Shown here one piece after another: positions 35,309-43,441 of a stretch of 64,000 nt of DNA. Made by a program: the position numbers and the translations under genes. The stretch covers positions 2,232,001 to 2,296,000 of the forward strand of contig OZ245062.1 of assembly GCA_965224785.1 (NCBI GenBank), read 5' to 3'. Below the pieces are notes generated by a model. The model saw nothing but the letters and a program-made list of their open reading frames with translations. It was not told the origin of the DNA and did not search any database. The DNA comes from JALSNL01 sp036479585. Its GTDB lineage: Bacteria > Bacteroidota > Ignavibacteria > Ignavibacteriales > Melioribacteraceae. How positions within the stretch are numbered: position 1 is the stretch's first letter; the number at the start of each line of letters is the position of its first letter.

Positions 35309-35857
35309 TTACGCAATAATAATTACGTGAAGTTTTGCCGGACCGTGAACACCACGAACCAAAGGACCCATATCTGCTGTAGCACTTGAACCACTTATAA
35401 ATAAAAAATCTTGCTTTGAAGTAATCGTTTTGAAAGGTTCAAGTTGGAAAACTTCTCGTGGTCTTTGAACAATATTTTTGCTATCAACTATAGCAATATG
35501 TTTAGTAGTAAAAAGACTAAATGTTCCAGCCATACTATTTGTTATTGTAACACAAACAGAACCAGTTGAAGCTACTGCTGCAAAGGCATCTGTAATTCCA
35601 ACCTTTGCGTTTGCAAGTTGTTTGTTGGTAGGATTTATAATTATATTTTTTGATTCATTTTTGAATATTTCAAACAACTCTACATCCAAATGTTCGATTT
35701 CGGAAAGAACAACTGAATCATTTTTACTTATTGTTTTTTGAAGTGCAATATTTAGTGAATGTGGAGTTCGTTCAATAATATCAACAGTTGTATCAACACT
35801 TATTGCTACAGTTTTGAATTGTTCAACTAGATTTTTCATTTCTTGCGTATTGGTCAT
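35309..35857 (-). CDS. LutC-like LUD-domain protein
   Basis: About 182 residues of the LUD family. The conserved C-terminal FLFISGSSATADMGPLVRG motif is typical of LutC (YkgG), as is DAFAAVASTGSVCVT. LutC is a required small subunit of the LutABC L-lactate-oxidising complex. I start at the ATG 35857; a longer frame to a TTG at 35932 would run into the palindromic repeat upstream and is unlikely. Forms an operon with the LutB-like fusion. Confidence 0.87.
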   Translation of the reverse strand: MTNTQEMKNLVEQFKTVAISVDTTVDIIERTPHSLNIALQKTISKNDSVVLSEIEHLDVELFEIFKNESKNIIINPTNKQLANAKVGITDAFAAVASTGSVCVTITNSMAGTFSLFTTKHIAIVDSKNIVQRPREVFQLEPFKTITSKQDFLFISGSSATADMGPLVRGVHGPAKLHVIIIA

Positions 35858-35886
35858 TTCGTATTTTTTATTCAGAGTAGATCTAT

Positions 35887-35931
35887 GAGATTCCGGTCTT
35901 TTATCAAAAGACGATAAAAACCGGAATGACA
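35887..35931. repeat. Palindromic repeat, copy R7
   Basis: GAGATTCCGGTC at the start and CCGGAATGACA at the end enclose a short inner hairpin (tcttttatc and gataaaaa). It lies between the URO-D gene and lutC within the operon. Confidence 0.6.
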
Positions 35932-35985
35932 AATGTTTTCTGTTTAGTCTTCTAATCTTTTAAGAACAATTTCATTTATGTATAT

Positions 35986-37071
35986 CTAACTACCAACTTC
36001 TTTAACTGCATCAAAAAATGCTTTAATATTTTCAACAGAAGTATCGTCTTGAATATTATGAGCAGGAGCAATAATATAGCCACCATCTTCACCCAAAATT
36101 TCAATTCGTCTTTTAACTTCTTTTTTAATTTGGTCTGGAGTTCCATTTGGTAAAAGATCTTGAATATCAATACCTCCAAAGAAACAAAGTTCGTTACCAT
36201 AATTCCCTTTTAAAAATTCAGGAGTCATTCCGGTGGCAAGTGGTTGAATTGGATTTAGAATATCTAAACCAATTTCTATAAAATCTGGAATGATTGGAAG
36301 AATTGAACCACAACTATGCCAAGCAATTTTCACATCCGATTTTACACTTCTAAACTCTTGAAACATTTCTTTTATTCTGGGTTTAAAATAATGTCTCCAC
36401 ATATCTGGACTAAGTATCATTCCTTTTTGTGCACCAAAATCATCTCCAGCCCAAAGTATATCAGCTCCTAACTCAATTAGTTTTTTCCCTACTGAAACAT
36501 TTACTTCCATAACTTTATCAAAAAGAACGTCAATATAATCTTCGCCTAATGCCATATCAGTCAAAAGTTTTTCCATCCCAACCAAGTACCAAGATGTTTC
36601 AAAAAAAACAGTTTCTAAATCTGCAACAATTGCATATTCATCACCATACTTTTTAATTGCTGCTATAGCATTGTCATATCTTCCATCTGCAAAGGGATCA
36701 GGGAATTTATAATTTTTAATATCTTCAACAGTTGTTGCGTGAGCTAAGGGATATTCATAAAACTCAAAATAAATACCAACATCCACGAATTTCATTCCCC
36801 ATTCATTTTCTAAAATATTTTCTTTAATTCTTTTTGTTGGGAAATTTTTAGGAGCACATCCAGCAATTCCGACACAATCATTTCCCATATAAGTTAACAA
36901 ATCCATATGAGATATTCGTGTTGATAACATTGAATCAAACGGTTCTTCAAAAGGAAGATTATATGCCGTAGATAATTTCTTTGCTGCTTGAGGAGTAAGT
37001 GTAGCAAATATTGGTGGTCTATCTGTTGGTTGATGATTTATTGCTCTTAGTACCCTTTCTTTTGAAGTCAT
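35986..37071 (-). CDS. URO-D-family methyltransferase-like protein
   Basis: A 361-residue TIM-barrel protein of the uroporphyrinogen decarboxylase superfamily, in the non-heme branch with MtaA/MtbA and the first methyltransferases of O-demethylase systems. Candidate zinc ligands are His252 and Cys254 in AWHSCGSI. The third position, usually the Cys of a GC motif, reads IIAPAHNIQ, so His338 may replace it. GDDFGAQKGMILSPDMW near residue 209 is characteristic of family members found in sugar gene clusters. It lies 24 nt after rhaT. I infer a methyl-transfer role because the operon encodes all partners; haem synthesis is unlikely. Confidence 0.8.
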   Translation of the reverse strand: MTSKERVLRAINHQPTDRPPIFATLTPQAAKKLSTAYNLPFEEPFDSMLSTRISHMDLLTYMGNDCVGIAGCAPKNFPTKRIKENILENEWGMKFVDVGIYFEFYEYPLAHATTVEDIKNYKFPDPFADGRYDNAIAAIKKYGDEYAIVADLETVFFETSWYLVGMEKLLTDMALGEDYIDVLFDKVMEVNVSVGKKLIELGADILWAGDDFGAQKGMILSPDMWRHYFKPRIKEMFQEFRSVKSDVKIAWHSCGSILPIIPDFIEIGLDILNPIQPLATGMTPEFLKGNYGNELCFFGGIDIQDLLPNGTPDQIKKEVKRRIEILGEDGGYIIAPAHNIQDDTSVENIKAFFDAVKEVGS

Positions 37072-37095
37072 AATAAATATCCTTTTATTTTTTCA

Positions 37096-38142
37096 CTATT
37101 CAAATGTTTGAATATAATTTCCAGCTCCAATTATCAATGTTGAAAGAACTAACACAGCTAGTCCAAATAAAATCATTCTAATTGTTTTAGGACTTGAACC
37201 TTTCCATTCCTTAAGTATCAATCCCCAAAGATTACTAACTATAATTATGAATGCCATATGGATACTCCAACTTGCAAAATCGTATTCGCCCATTTTGGTT
37301 GTACCCATTCCGTAAAACATAAACTGGAAGTACCAAGTAATTCCGGCAAGAGCAGCAAGCATATAGTTCTTAGAGAGTTTTGTATCTTTTGTTTTGGTAT
37401 AATCCCCAAAAGTTTTATTCTTAAAACTTAAGATTGAACACCAAATTAAATTAGTTGTAAATCCCCCAGCCATTATAAAAATAAATGTTGGACTATTACT
37501 AAACAAAACCGGAGTTCCCAACTCAATTGCTTTTTCCGTAATTGATCTTCCCGCATCAATTCCAAAAGCAAAAGATGCGCTCATAATACCAGCAAAGAAA
37601 GCAACCCATATTCCTTTTTTGAAATCAAACTCTTTAATTTGCTCCTGCTTTTTTTCTTCCGGTAATTCTTGGTCTTTCATCATTCCGGCTTTGCCCGTTA
37701 TGGCTATGCCTATTAAGCTAACAAGAACGCCGCCTAAAGTAACTAGTCCAGAAGTCTTACTTAATAAATCTCCTAACTGTCCGTGATAAATTGGTGGAAC
37801 CAAAGTACCAAATGCGGCAGTCAAACCTAAAGCCATTGCCATACCAAGTGACATTCCGAGAAAACGCATTGTCATTCCAAAAGTTAAACCGCCAATACCC
37901 CACAATGCTCCAAAAAAGTAAGGCCAAAACATTTCTGCAAAAGTAAGTGAAGCAAACAAGGCAGATAAATCGGGAACAGTCAATAGAGACAATAGCCACG
38001 GCATTAACACCCAAGAAAATGTTCCACCGATAAGCCAGTAAACTTCCCAAGCCATATTTTTAATTTTGTTATATGGGATGTAAAAACTTCCAGCAGCAAA
38101 ACCACCAATTGCGTGATACAATATTCCTAGTAGTACTATCAT
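37096..38142 (-). CDS. rhaT: L-rhamnose/proton symporter
   Basis: A 348-residue membrane protein with about 10 hydrophobic helices, starting LLGILYHAIGGFAAGSFYIPY and KNMAWEVYWLIGG, which match RhaT. E. coli RhaT is 344 residues. It imports L-rhamnose with H+. First gene of the operon that ends at 25083; the promoter should be in the 120-nt gap upstream, where nothing specific is recognised. Confidence 0.94.
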   Translation of the reverse strand: MIVLLGILYHAIGGFAAGSFYIPYNKIKNMAWEVYWLIGGTFSWVLMPWLLSLLTVPDLSALFASLTFAEMFWPYFFGALWGIGGLTFGMTMRFLGMSLGMAMALGLTAAFGTLVPPIYHGQLGDLLSKTSGLVTLGGVLVSLIGIAITGKAGMMKDQELPEEKKQEQIKEFDFKKGIWVAFFAGIMSASFAFGIDAGRSITEKAIELGTPVLFSNSPTFIFIMAGGFTTNLIWCSILSFKNKTFGDYTKTKDTKLSKNYMLAALAGITWYFQFMFYGMGTTKMGEYDFASWSIHMAFIIIVSNLWGLILKEWKGSSPKTIRMILFGLAVLVLSTLIIGAGNYIQTFE

Positions 38143-38262
38143 AAAATTCCTTTAATTATTCAATAGTTTAATGTTGTGCTTCCATATTACGCAAATTTAT
38201 ATTTTATTTCAATTTGCTTCATCACAAATTTCAAGATAAGTTTCATCGAACGACTACTGTTA

Positions 38263-40557
38263 TTATTCTTTAATCTGAAAATCAATTTTTACTTGCTCTT
38301 TGCTTAATCCAGAAGAAGGGACTTCAATAAAATTTGAACTCTGTTCGATACCATCAACAAATATTTTTTGAGATTCTCCACGTGATAAGCTAACAATAAA
38401 AAGAGTTCCCCTAAACATTCTTTGGTATGATAATTTGTTCCACTCAGTAGGAATCTGCGGATCAATTGTAACACCTTTAAGATCACGTTTAAATCCTAAA
38501 AGGTAATCATAGCAATTCAAATTATTCCAAGCAACTGCTCCGGTTCGCCAAGGATCATCAGAAACATTTTTTTTCTGCCTAAGAGCTGTTGGTCCAATAT
38601 AGCCGTTTGATTGAGCATAAGGTTCAGACTTTTCTTCTGATGGTAATATCTTTTTAAAAGTGTCGAATGCCTTATCATTCCGCCCAGCCATATAGTCCGC
38701 AGCAATTTTAAAAGTGGCAGCGTGGCAATAAACATTTCCATTAGTGAATGAGCCTGCCGGGACACCGGTGATTGTTCCAATCTCAGAATTATATTTTGTA
38801 TAAGGCGGCCAATGATGAACGGGGCCAACTTGTGTATCAACCATTGCTTCTACTTTTTGCATAATTTTCTTGTATTTGTCCGCTTCAATTATTCCAGAAA
38901 GTACAGCCCACGATTGTGGATTTATAAAAACTTGCCCTTCTTCTGAATCATTGCTCCCAACTTTGTTACCATTATCTGTAATTGCATATATAAAATGATC
39001 TTCATCCCAACCAAATTTTTTAATATTTTCTTTTAATTCATTGTATCTATTTTTGCATTGCTCTTCTGTTATGCAATCACCTTTCCATCCAGCAATTTCA
39101 CCAACTAGTTTTAATGCTCTAGCAAGTGCAATGCTCATCCATATTCCTTCACCGCTTCCCTTTGCACCTACTTTGTCCATAAGGTCATTCCAATCACCGT
39201 GACGAATTAAAGAAAGACCGTGCTCTCCTCTATCATTCCATAAAAATTCTATTGCTTTTAGATTATGCTCCCAAATAGTAGCTTCCCCTTTATCAGAATA
39301 GGCAACAACTCTATCAAGGATTGACAAATCTCCGGTTTCACGAAGTAGTGCATCTGTTGCGTGACTTATCCAACTGGGAGAATCGGAGTAGTGTTTGTCA
39401 GCAGAAGCAACATCCATAGATGGAACTCTAAATGCTCTTGGGCAAAAGCCATCACTTCTTTGATTGCGAAGTGCCTTCTCCAACATTGCCAAAGCTCTCT
39501 TTGGATTATGAATAGACATTCCGGCAGAATCTTGAAGTGTATCTCTGTAACCCTTGAAATAAAACCTTGCCCAATCTGCCATTAGGTATAGTTGATGTTT
39601 TAACCACACATTAAAAAGGTTATTAAACGCAGCATCCGGAGTATCAATTTTTGTTGCACCCAAACGTTCAAGATTTTCCTTCTTAACACTTTCAAGTTCG
39701 GTATCAATCAGAGAACTATTCTTATAGAGAGAAACTATCTTGTCTGCTTCCTCTTCGTCTAAAACAATTCCCATTACAATATTAAGTCGTTTTTCATTTC
39801 CAGCATCTAAAGTTAAATTGTGTTGAAGTGCCGCAACCATATACTCAGCACTTGCATCACTATTATTAAGTCCTCCACTTAAAACTGTATTCGGGTTTAA
39901 GAAATTTTGATTTCCCCCTAAAAAGATATCCTTGCTAATATCATAATGATCGAACGGAACATCCGTATAAGTAAATGATCTATACTTTTCGTGAATAACA
40001 TTGTATGATCTATTTCTAAAAAATAATCTCTTTTTTTCTTTATCAAGGTAACCATCTACTCCACTATGATATCCGTAAGTCATATTTACGCCATCAAGCA
40101 TAACTTCTGCAACACTAAATATTGATAAATCTCGTTTCCTATCCGATTCATTTTTTATGGTAATCGACCAAATCTCGGCTGATTCTTTTCGTGGAACAAA
40201 TATCTGAATTGTAATTTTGATATCATTCTTTTTACTTTCAAGAATTGTGTAACCAAGACCGTGGCGACAGCTATATTTATCAAGCTCTTTGTTGGTTGGT
40301 TTTATGGAAGCTGACCAAATCTCATTTGCATCATTATCTTTTATATAAATATTTCTGGGAGCATCTCGTTTGTCTTGCTTACCAAACAAGTTAGTAACAA
40401 CACCTTCTTCACTTTGATATAATGAAAATCCATTTAGGTTTTGCCCAACACAAGCTAAGTATGTTGGATTCCAAAGCATATTAAACCAATCTCTTGGTGG
40501 AAATGGATTTGTTATTTTGTATTCAGTTCCATCTTCAGTAAAATTACCGTATTTCAA
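38263..40557 (-). CDS. GH94-type glycoside phosphorylase-like enzyme
   Basis: A 764-residue cytoplasmic protein without signal peptide. KITNPFPPRDWFNML at the start, GYRDTLQD near residue 336 and HGDWNDLMDKVG near 453 match cellobiose/chitobiose phosphorylases; Asp458 of DWND would be the catalytic acid. GH94 enzymes split beta-glycosides with phosphate. The substrate is unknown; in this setting it could cleave a rhamnose- or glucose-containing disaccharide. TTG start with AAGGA 5-6 nt upstream and the family's N-terminus MKYGxF. Ends 120 nt before rhaT. Confidence 0.85.
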   Translation of the reverse strand: MKYGNFTEDGTEYKITNPFPPRDWFNMLWNPTYLACVGQNLNGFSLYQSEEGVVTNLFGKQDKRDAPRNIYIKDNDANEIWSASIKPTNKELDKYSCRHGLGYTILESKKNDIKITIQIFVPRKESAEIWSITIKNESDRKRDLSIFSVAEVMLDGVNMTYGYHSGVDGYLDKEKKRLFFRNRSYNVIHEKYRSFTYTDVPFDHYDISKDIFLGGNQNFLNPNTVLSGGLNNSDASAEYMVAALQHNLTLDAGNEKRLNIVMGIVLDEEEADKIVSLYKNSSLIDTELESVKKENLERLGATKIDTPDAAFNNLFNVWLKHQLYLMADWARFYFKGYRDTLQDSAGMSIHNPKRALAMLEKALRNQRSDGFCPRAFRVPSMDVASADKHYSDSPSWISHATDALLRETGDLSILDRVVAYSDKGEATIWEHNLKAIEFLWNDRGEHGLSLIRHGDWNDLMDKVGAKGSGEGIWMSIALARALKLVGEIAGWKGDCITEEQCKNRYNELKENIKKFGWDEDHFIYAITDNGNKVGSNDSEEGQVFINPQSWAVLSGIIEADKYKKIMQKVEAMVDTQVGPVHHWPPYTKYNSEIGTITGVPAGSFTNGNVYCHAATFKIAADYMAGRNDKAFDTFKKILPSEEKSEPYAQSNGYIGPTALRQKKNVSDDPWRTGAVAWNNLNCYDYLLGFKRDLKGVTIDPQIPTEWNKLSYQRMFRGTLFIVSLSRGESQKIFVDGIEQSSNFIEVPSSGLSKEQVKIDFQIKE

Positions 40558-40579
40558 ATTTTTCCTTAAAAAATTTATT

Positions 40580-41626
40580 TCATTTTTTCTTTGTAGTTAG
40601 CAGCCTCTTTACTTCTTTATCAAAATCTGATTGAAAGAGTTTATCTTGAATGGGTTTGTATTTATTATATTCATTTTCAGCAAAACTTTTTGCTATCTCT
40701 GCTGTTACTTTACCGGCATTTTGTAAAATATCTTTTTTGTTAAATTTTAAGAACGCATTTAGTTTTTCAACCCAATCTTTCATAGTCATTACAATCCCTT
40801 GCTCAGCTTGGTCTTCGGCGTAATCTAAGTACATTGTAACAATACGGTTTAACGGCTTTAACTCCTTCTCAGATAAATAATTTTTTGCAATTGCAACATC
40901 AGACTTTCTAATTTTACCTTCCGGTGAATTTTTCCAATTACTTAGACCCATTTTTTCTTCTTTATGGTTTGCACGGGTTACAATTATTTCTGCTGCTGTT
41001 TGTCCGGTTATTGCCCAATGAAGTTTGTTTTGAACAGTTGCAAAAAAGCCTTTTGTGGTTTCAGAATTATATTCATAATCTATGCTGCACTCTGAATAAA
41101 TATCTGTAATTTGTTGATAGAGTCTTCTTTCGCTGCTCCGTATATCACGTATTTTTTCTAGTTGTTCTTTAAAATAGTCTTCGCCAAAAATTGGTTGTGG
41201 ATTTTTTAACCTCTCCACATCCATTGTATAGCCCTTAATAATATACTCTTGAAGAACATTTGTTGCCCAAATTCTAAATTGTGTTGCTCTGTTTGAATTT
41301 ACTCTGTAACCTACTGCAATTATTGCATCAAGATTGTAAAATTTTGTACTTTTATTCTGTGTTTTCCCTTTGATAGCACCGTGTTGAGTGGTTAGTTCCA
41401 AAATGGAACATACCACTCTTTCATCTAACTCAGCACTATCAAATATATTTTTTAGATGCTTTGTAATTGCTGGTCTTTGCACATCAAAAAGTTCTGCTAT
41501 CTTTTTCTGCGGCATCCAAATAGTTTTGTTTTGTATTAGTACATCTACTTTAATCTCTCCATTTGGAGTTTTATAAAGTAAAAATTCTTTATTTGGATTA
41601 TATTTATCTAATTCTTTTCTATTCAC
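40580..41626 (-). CDS. Second RhuM-family protein (outside an R-M operon)
   Basis: A 348-residue paralogue of the RhuM protein at 17839-18867, with the same landmarks: VDVLIQNKTIWMPQKKIAELF, FYNLDAIIAVGYRVNSNRATQF and FFATVQNKLHWAITGQTAAEI. No hsd genes adjoin it. It begins with GTG 3 nt after a lipoprotein gene and ends 22 nt before the GH94-like gene. It may be a remnant of a lost R-M locus or an independent accessory gene. Confidence 0.85.
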   Translation of the reverse strand: MNRKELDKYNPNKEFLLYKTPNGEIKVDVLIQNKTIWMPQKKIAELFDVQRPAITKHLKNIFDSAELDERVVCSILELTTQHGAIKGKTQNKSTKFYNLDAIIAVGYRVNSNRATQFRIWATNVLQEYIIKGYTMDVERLKNPQPIFGEDYFKEQLEKIRDIRSSERRLYQQITDIYSECSIDYEYNSETTKGFFATVQNKLHWAITGQTAAEIIVTRANHKEEKMGLSNWKNSPEGKIRKSDVAIAKNYLSEKELKPLNRIVTMYLDYAEDQAEQGIVMTMKDWVEKLNAFLKFNKKDILQNAGKVTAEIAKSFAENEYNKYKPIQDKLFQSDFDKEVKRLLTTKKK

Positions 41627-41629
41627 AAT

Positions 41630-42136
41630 TTATAATTCATTCCCTATTTTCTCTTTAACTTCATAAGATGTTGTATTAACATCAGATAAAAATACAATTT
41701 TCCATTCGTCATTTATTTTTTCAAGGAAGCGTACGTTTATAACTTTTCTTAAAAAATCACCTTCATTACTATAGACATTTTCATCGTAAACAGCCCAGGC
41801 ACTTTTTTCATATATCTTAATTTTGTAATCTGAATTTTTAATACTGTCTGTTAGTGGTTTGGGATGGTTTTGGTAGTTTATCATATAGTTCTTTTTTATC
41901 TGCTCCCAGCCAACAGCATAGCCATAACTACTTTTCCCAGCAACTAATACAATAAGGCTTTCATCTTGTAAAAACGATTTTGATTGTTGTTCAAAATTTC
42001 TTGCAAAATATGATTTGGTTTCGTTTTCAATTACAGCTATAATTGCTTTTTCTTCTTTTTCAATTTCAATTTTGTTCTGGCAAGAAGTTACTGCTAATAA
42101 AATAAGAACAAATAATATCAATATTTTGTTTTTCAC
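41630..42136 (-). CDS. SnoaL/DUF4440-like lipoprotein
   Basis: A 168-residue lipoprotein: hydrophobic LILFVLILLAVTSC with the lipobox Cys near residue 19. The mature part reads as a cone-shaped SnoaL/NTF2-like fold with the pattern ...VIENETKSYFARNFEQ, then VNVRFLEKINDEWKIVFLSD at the end, as in DUF4440 proteins. GTG start. Function unknown. It lies between an attC-like repeat and the RhuM gene. Confidence 0.65.
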   Translation of the reverse strand: MKNKILILFVLILLAVTSCQNKIEIEKEEKAIIAVIENETKSYFARNFEQQSKSFLQDESLIVLVAGKSSYGYAVGWEQIKKNYMINYQNHPKPLTDSIKNSDYKIKIYEKSAWAVYDENVYSNEGDFLRKVINVRFLEKINDEWKIVFLSDVNTTSYEVKEKIGNEL

Positions 42137-42189
42137 AATTTTGTAATTTAATAGTTGCTGATTCTATTTTAGACAAATAAACTTACCGA

Positions 42190-42315
42190 TAACGGAGAGT
42201 ATATGAAAAGTTGCCGACTTCGAAGAACAAATCTTTCAACTACAAGAAAGTTCAAACGGGTTACAACCCTTGATATTACTACTATCTTGCTAATTTTTTA
42301 TATACCTTGTTAGGG
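42190..42315 (-). repeat. attC-like imperfect inverted repeat
   Basis: About 126 nt starting 9 nt past the stop of the gene ending at 42324. On the minus strand it opens CCCTAACAAGG-TATAT and closes ATATACTCTCC-GTTATCGG, so the ends pair imperfectly with extra-helical bases, the layout of integron attC sites. A similar GTTATGGG lies just before the two-gene unit at about 43245-43254. No integrase is in the window. Confidence 0.4.
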
Positions 42316-42323
42316 TCAGTTAT

Positions 42324-42812
42324 TTAGATTTTGCCGTAATAAATTAAAGAAGGAATTCCATTGTTAAACTCAAATTCTCTAAAAGTTAGTTCTGATAATT
42401 CTTTCTCTACTTTATTAATATGAAATGTCCATTCGGGCTTACTTGTTTCAACTGGAAATACAATAAATACAACAAATCTATTTTTAATTTCTTTTCTTTT
42501 CAAATCAGAAATATCCTTTAAAATCCCAGTTATATTTTTCGTTATTGGGCGAATTTTATTTTCAACATTGTCAAATCTGTAATTTGTATTTATTGTTTTT
42601 AATTCAATAGCAGTATCTTGGAATGAAACGTCAATTCTGTCGACTTCCGGTTTTGCAACAATCTTATTTTTTAATAAAGTATCAATTAGTTCTACTTTTA
42701 ACCAGCCTTCAAACTTTGACCGTTCAATAGCAAATTGACAAAGTCCATAATTAGCCTTTATTTTCTTAATTAAACCATTTGCCGTTATATCGAGTAATTC
42801 TTTTGCTGTCAT
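42324..42812 (-). CDS. Hypothetical protein with a PD-(D/E)xK-like nuclease pattern
   Basis: A 162-residue protein, family not recognised. The arrangement Glu35/Glu41, then Asp61 in DRIDVSFQD, then Glu70-x-Lys72 in AIELKTI is that of a PD-(D/E)xK nuclease core (D-x8-ExK). The flanking predicted elements (helix, strand, strand) also fit. The start overlaps the upstream membrane-protein gene by 4 nt, so the two form a unit. An attC-like repeat follows. Nuclease activity is a pattern-based inference. Confidence 0.55.
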   Translation of the reverse strand: MTAKELLDITANGLIKKIKANYGLCQFAIERSKFEGWLKVELIDTLLKNKIVAKPEVDRIDVSFQDTAIELKTINTNYRFDNVENKIRPITKNITGILKDISDLKRKEIKNRFVVFIVFPVETSKPEWTFHINKVEKELSELTFREFEFNNGIPSLIYYGKI

Positions 42813-43234
42813 TTTCTGTCAATTACATCCGTATATCTAAAATCCTTATATGTTAATTCTGTTTTTCCCAATAAATCTTTTCTCATTTTAAGAATTATAG
42901 TTCCAATGATTTCTCTTCCTTTTTCAGGATTAGGTGCATTTCCATTTTCTTCAATTAATAACCTAATCAAGTCATTAATAGATTTTACAACTTCATCAGA
43001 ACTATATAGCCAAGATTTGTATTGTTCTTCAAAGAATTTTCTTTTTGCATTTGCCGAAACAGTTGAACCAACAAAACCTTGTAAAGCAATTATTAAATTA
43101 GAATATTTTTCTTCTTTAAATCGTATAATCGCTTCGTTCTTCTTTGATTTAATAGCAAAGTGGTATGTTAAGTAACTACTTAATATAGCAGTTACAATCG
43201 GTAAAATTATTAATAATATGTCTTTTATTTCCAT
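42809..43234 (-). CDS. Hypothetical single-pass membrane protein
   Basis: A 141-residue protein with one N-terminal transmembrane helix (ILLIILPIVTAILSSYLTYHF, residues about 6-26) and a charged helical cytoplasmic part. No family recognised. I start at the ATG 43234; a TTG at 43261 would add nine residues encoded by the attC-like boundary. It overlaps the putative nuclease gene by 4 nt, which suggests a membrane-anchored partner. Confidence 0.55.
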   Translation of the reverse strand: MEIKDILLIILPIVTAILSSYLTYHFAIKSKKNEAIIRFKEEKYSNLIIALQGFVGSTVSANAKRKFFEEQYKSWLYSSDEVVKSINDLIRLLIEENGNAPNPEKGREIIGTIILKMRKDLLGKTELTYKDFRYTDVIDRK

Positions 43235-43356
43235 TTCTTTTAATTGCCCATAACATCTCAATACACCAACAGTATATTGGGTCTATATACTATAATGTAC
43301 TGTTTATATTACTGAAATATTTCAACTTACATTTAATTCTGCATATTTAGATTTTG

Positions 43357-43389
43357 ATTTTTATTTTTATTTTTATTTTTATTTTTATT
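43357..43389 (+). repeat. ATTTTT microsatellite
   Basis: Five and a half tandem copies of the hexamer ATTTTT, in the gap between the membrane-protein gene and the end of the CE4 fusion gene. Confidence 0.85.
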
Positions 43390-43441
43390 CTAAAACAGCT
43401 TTAAATTTTGTTTGGTTAAAATTACAATATTTTTTCAGTTC

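Noticed and set aside
35858..35932. Longer lutC frame starting at TTG
   Set aside because: It runs into palindromic repeat R7 and gives residues not typical of LUD proteins.
35986..37071. HemE (uroporphyrinogen decarboxylase in haem synthesis)
   Set aside because: The metal-type His-x-Cys motif, the GDDFGAQ segment and the sugar-operon context fit the methyltransferase branch better.
43357..43389. CRISPR-like repeat
   Set aside because: It is a simple hexamer microsatellite with no spacers.
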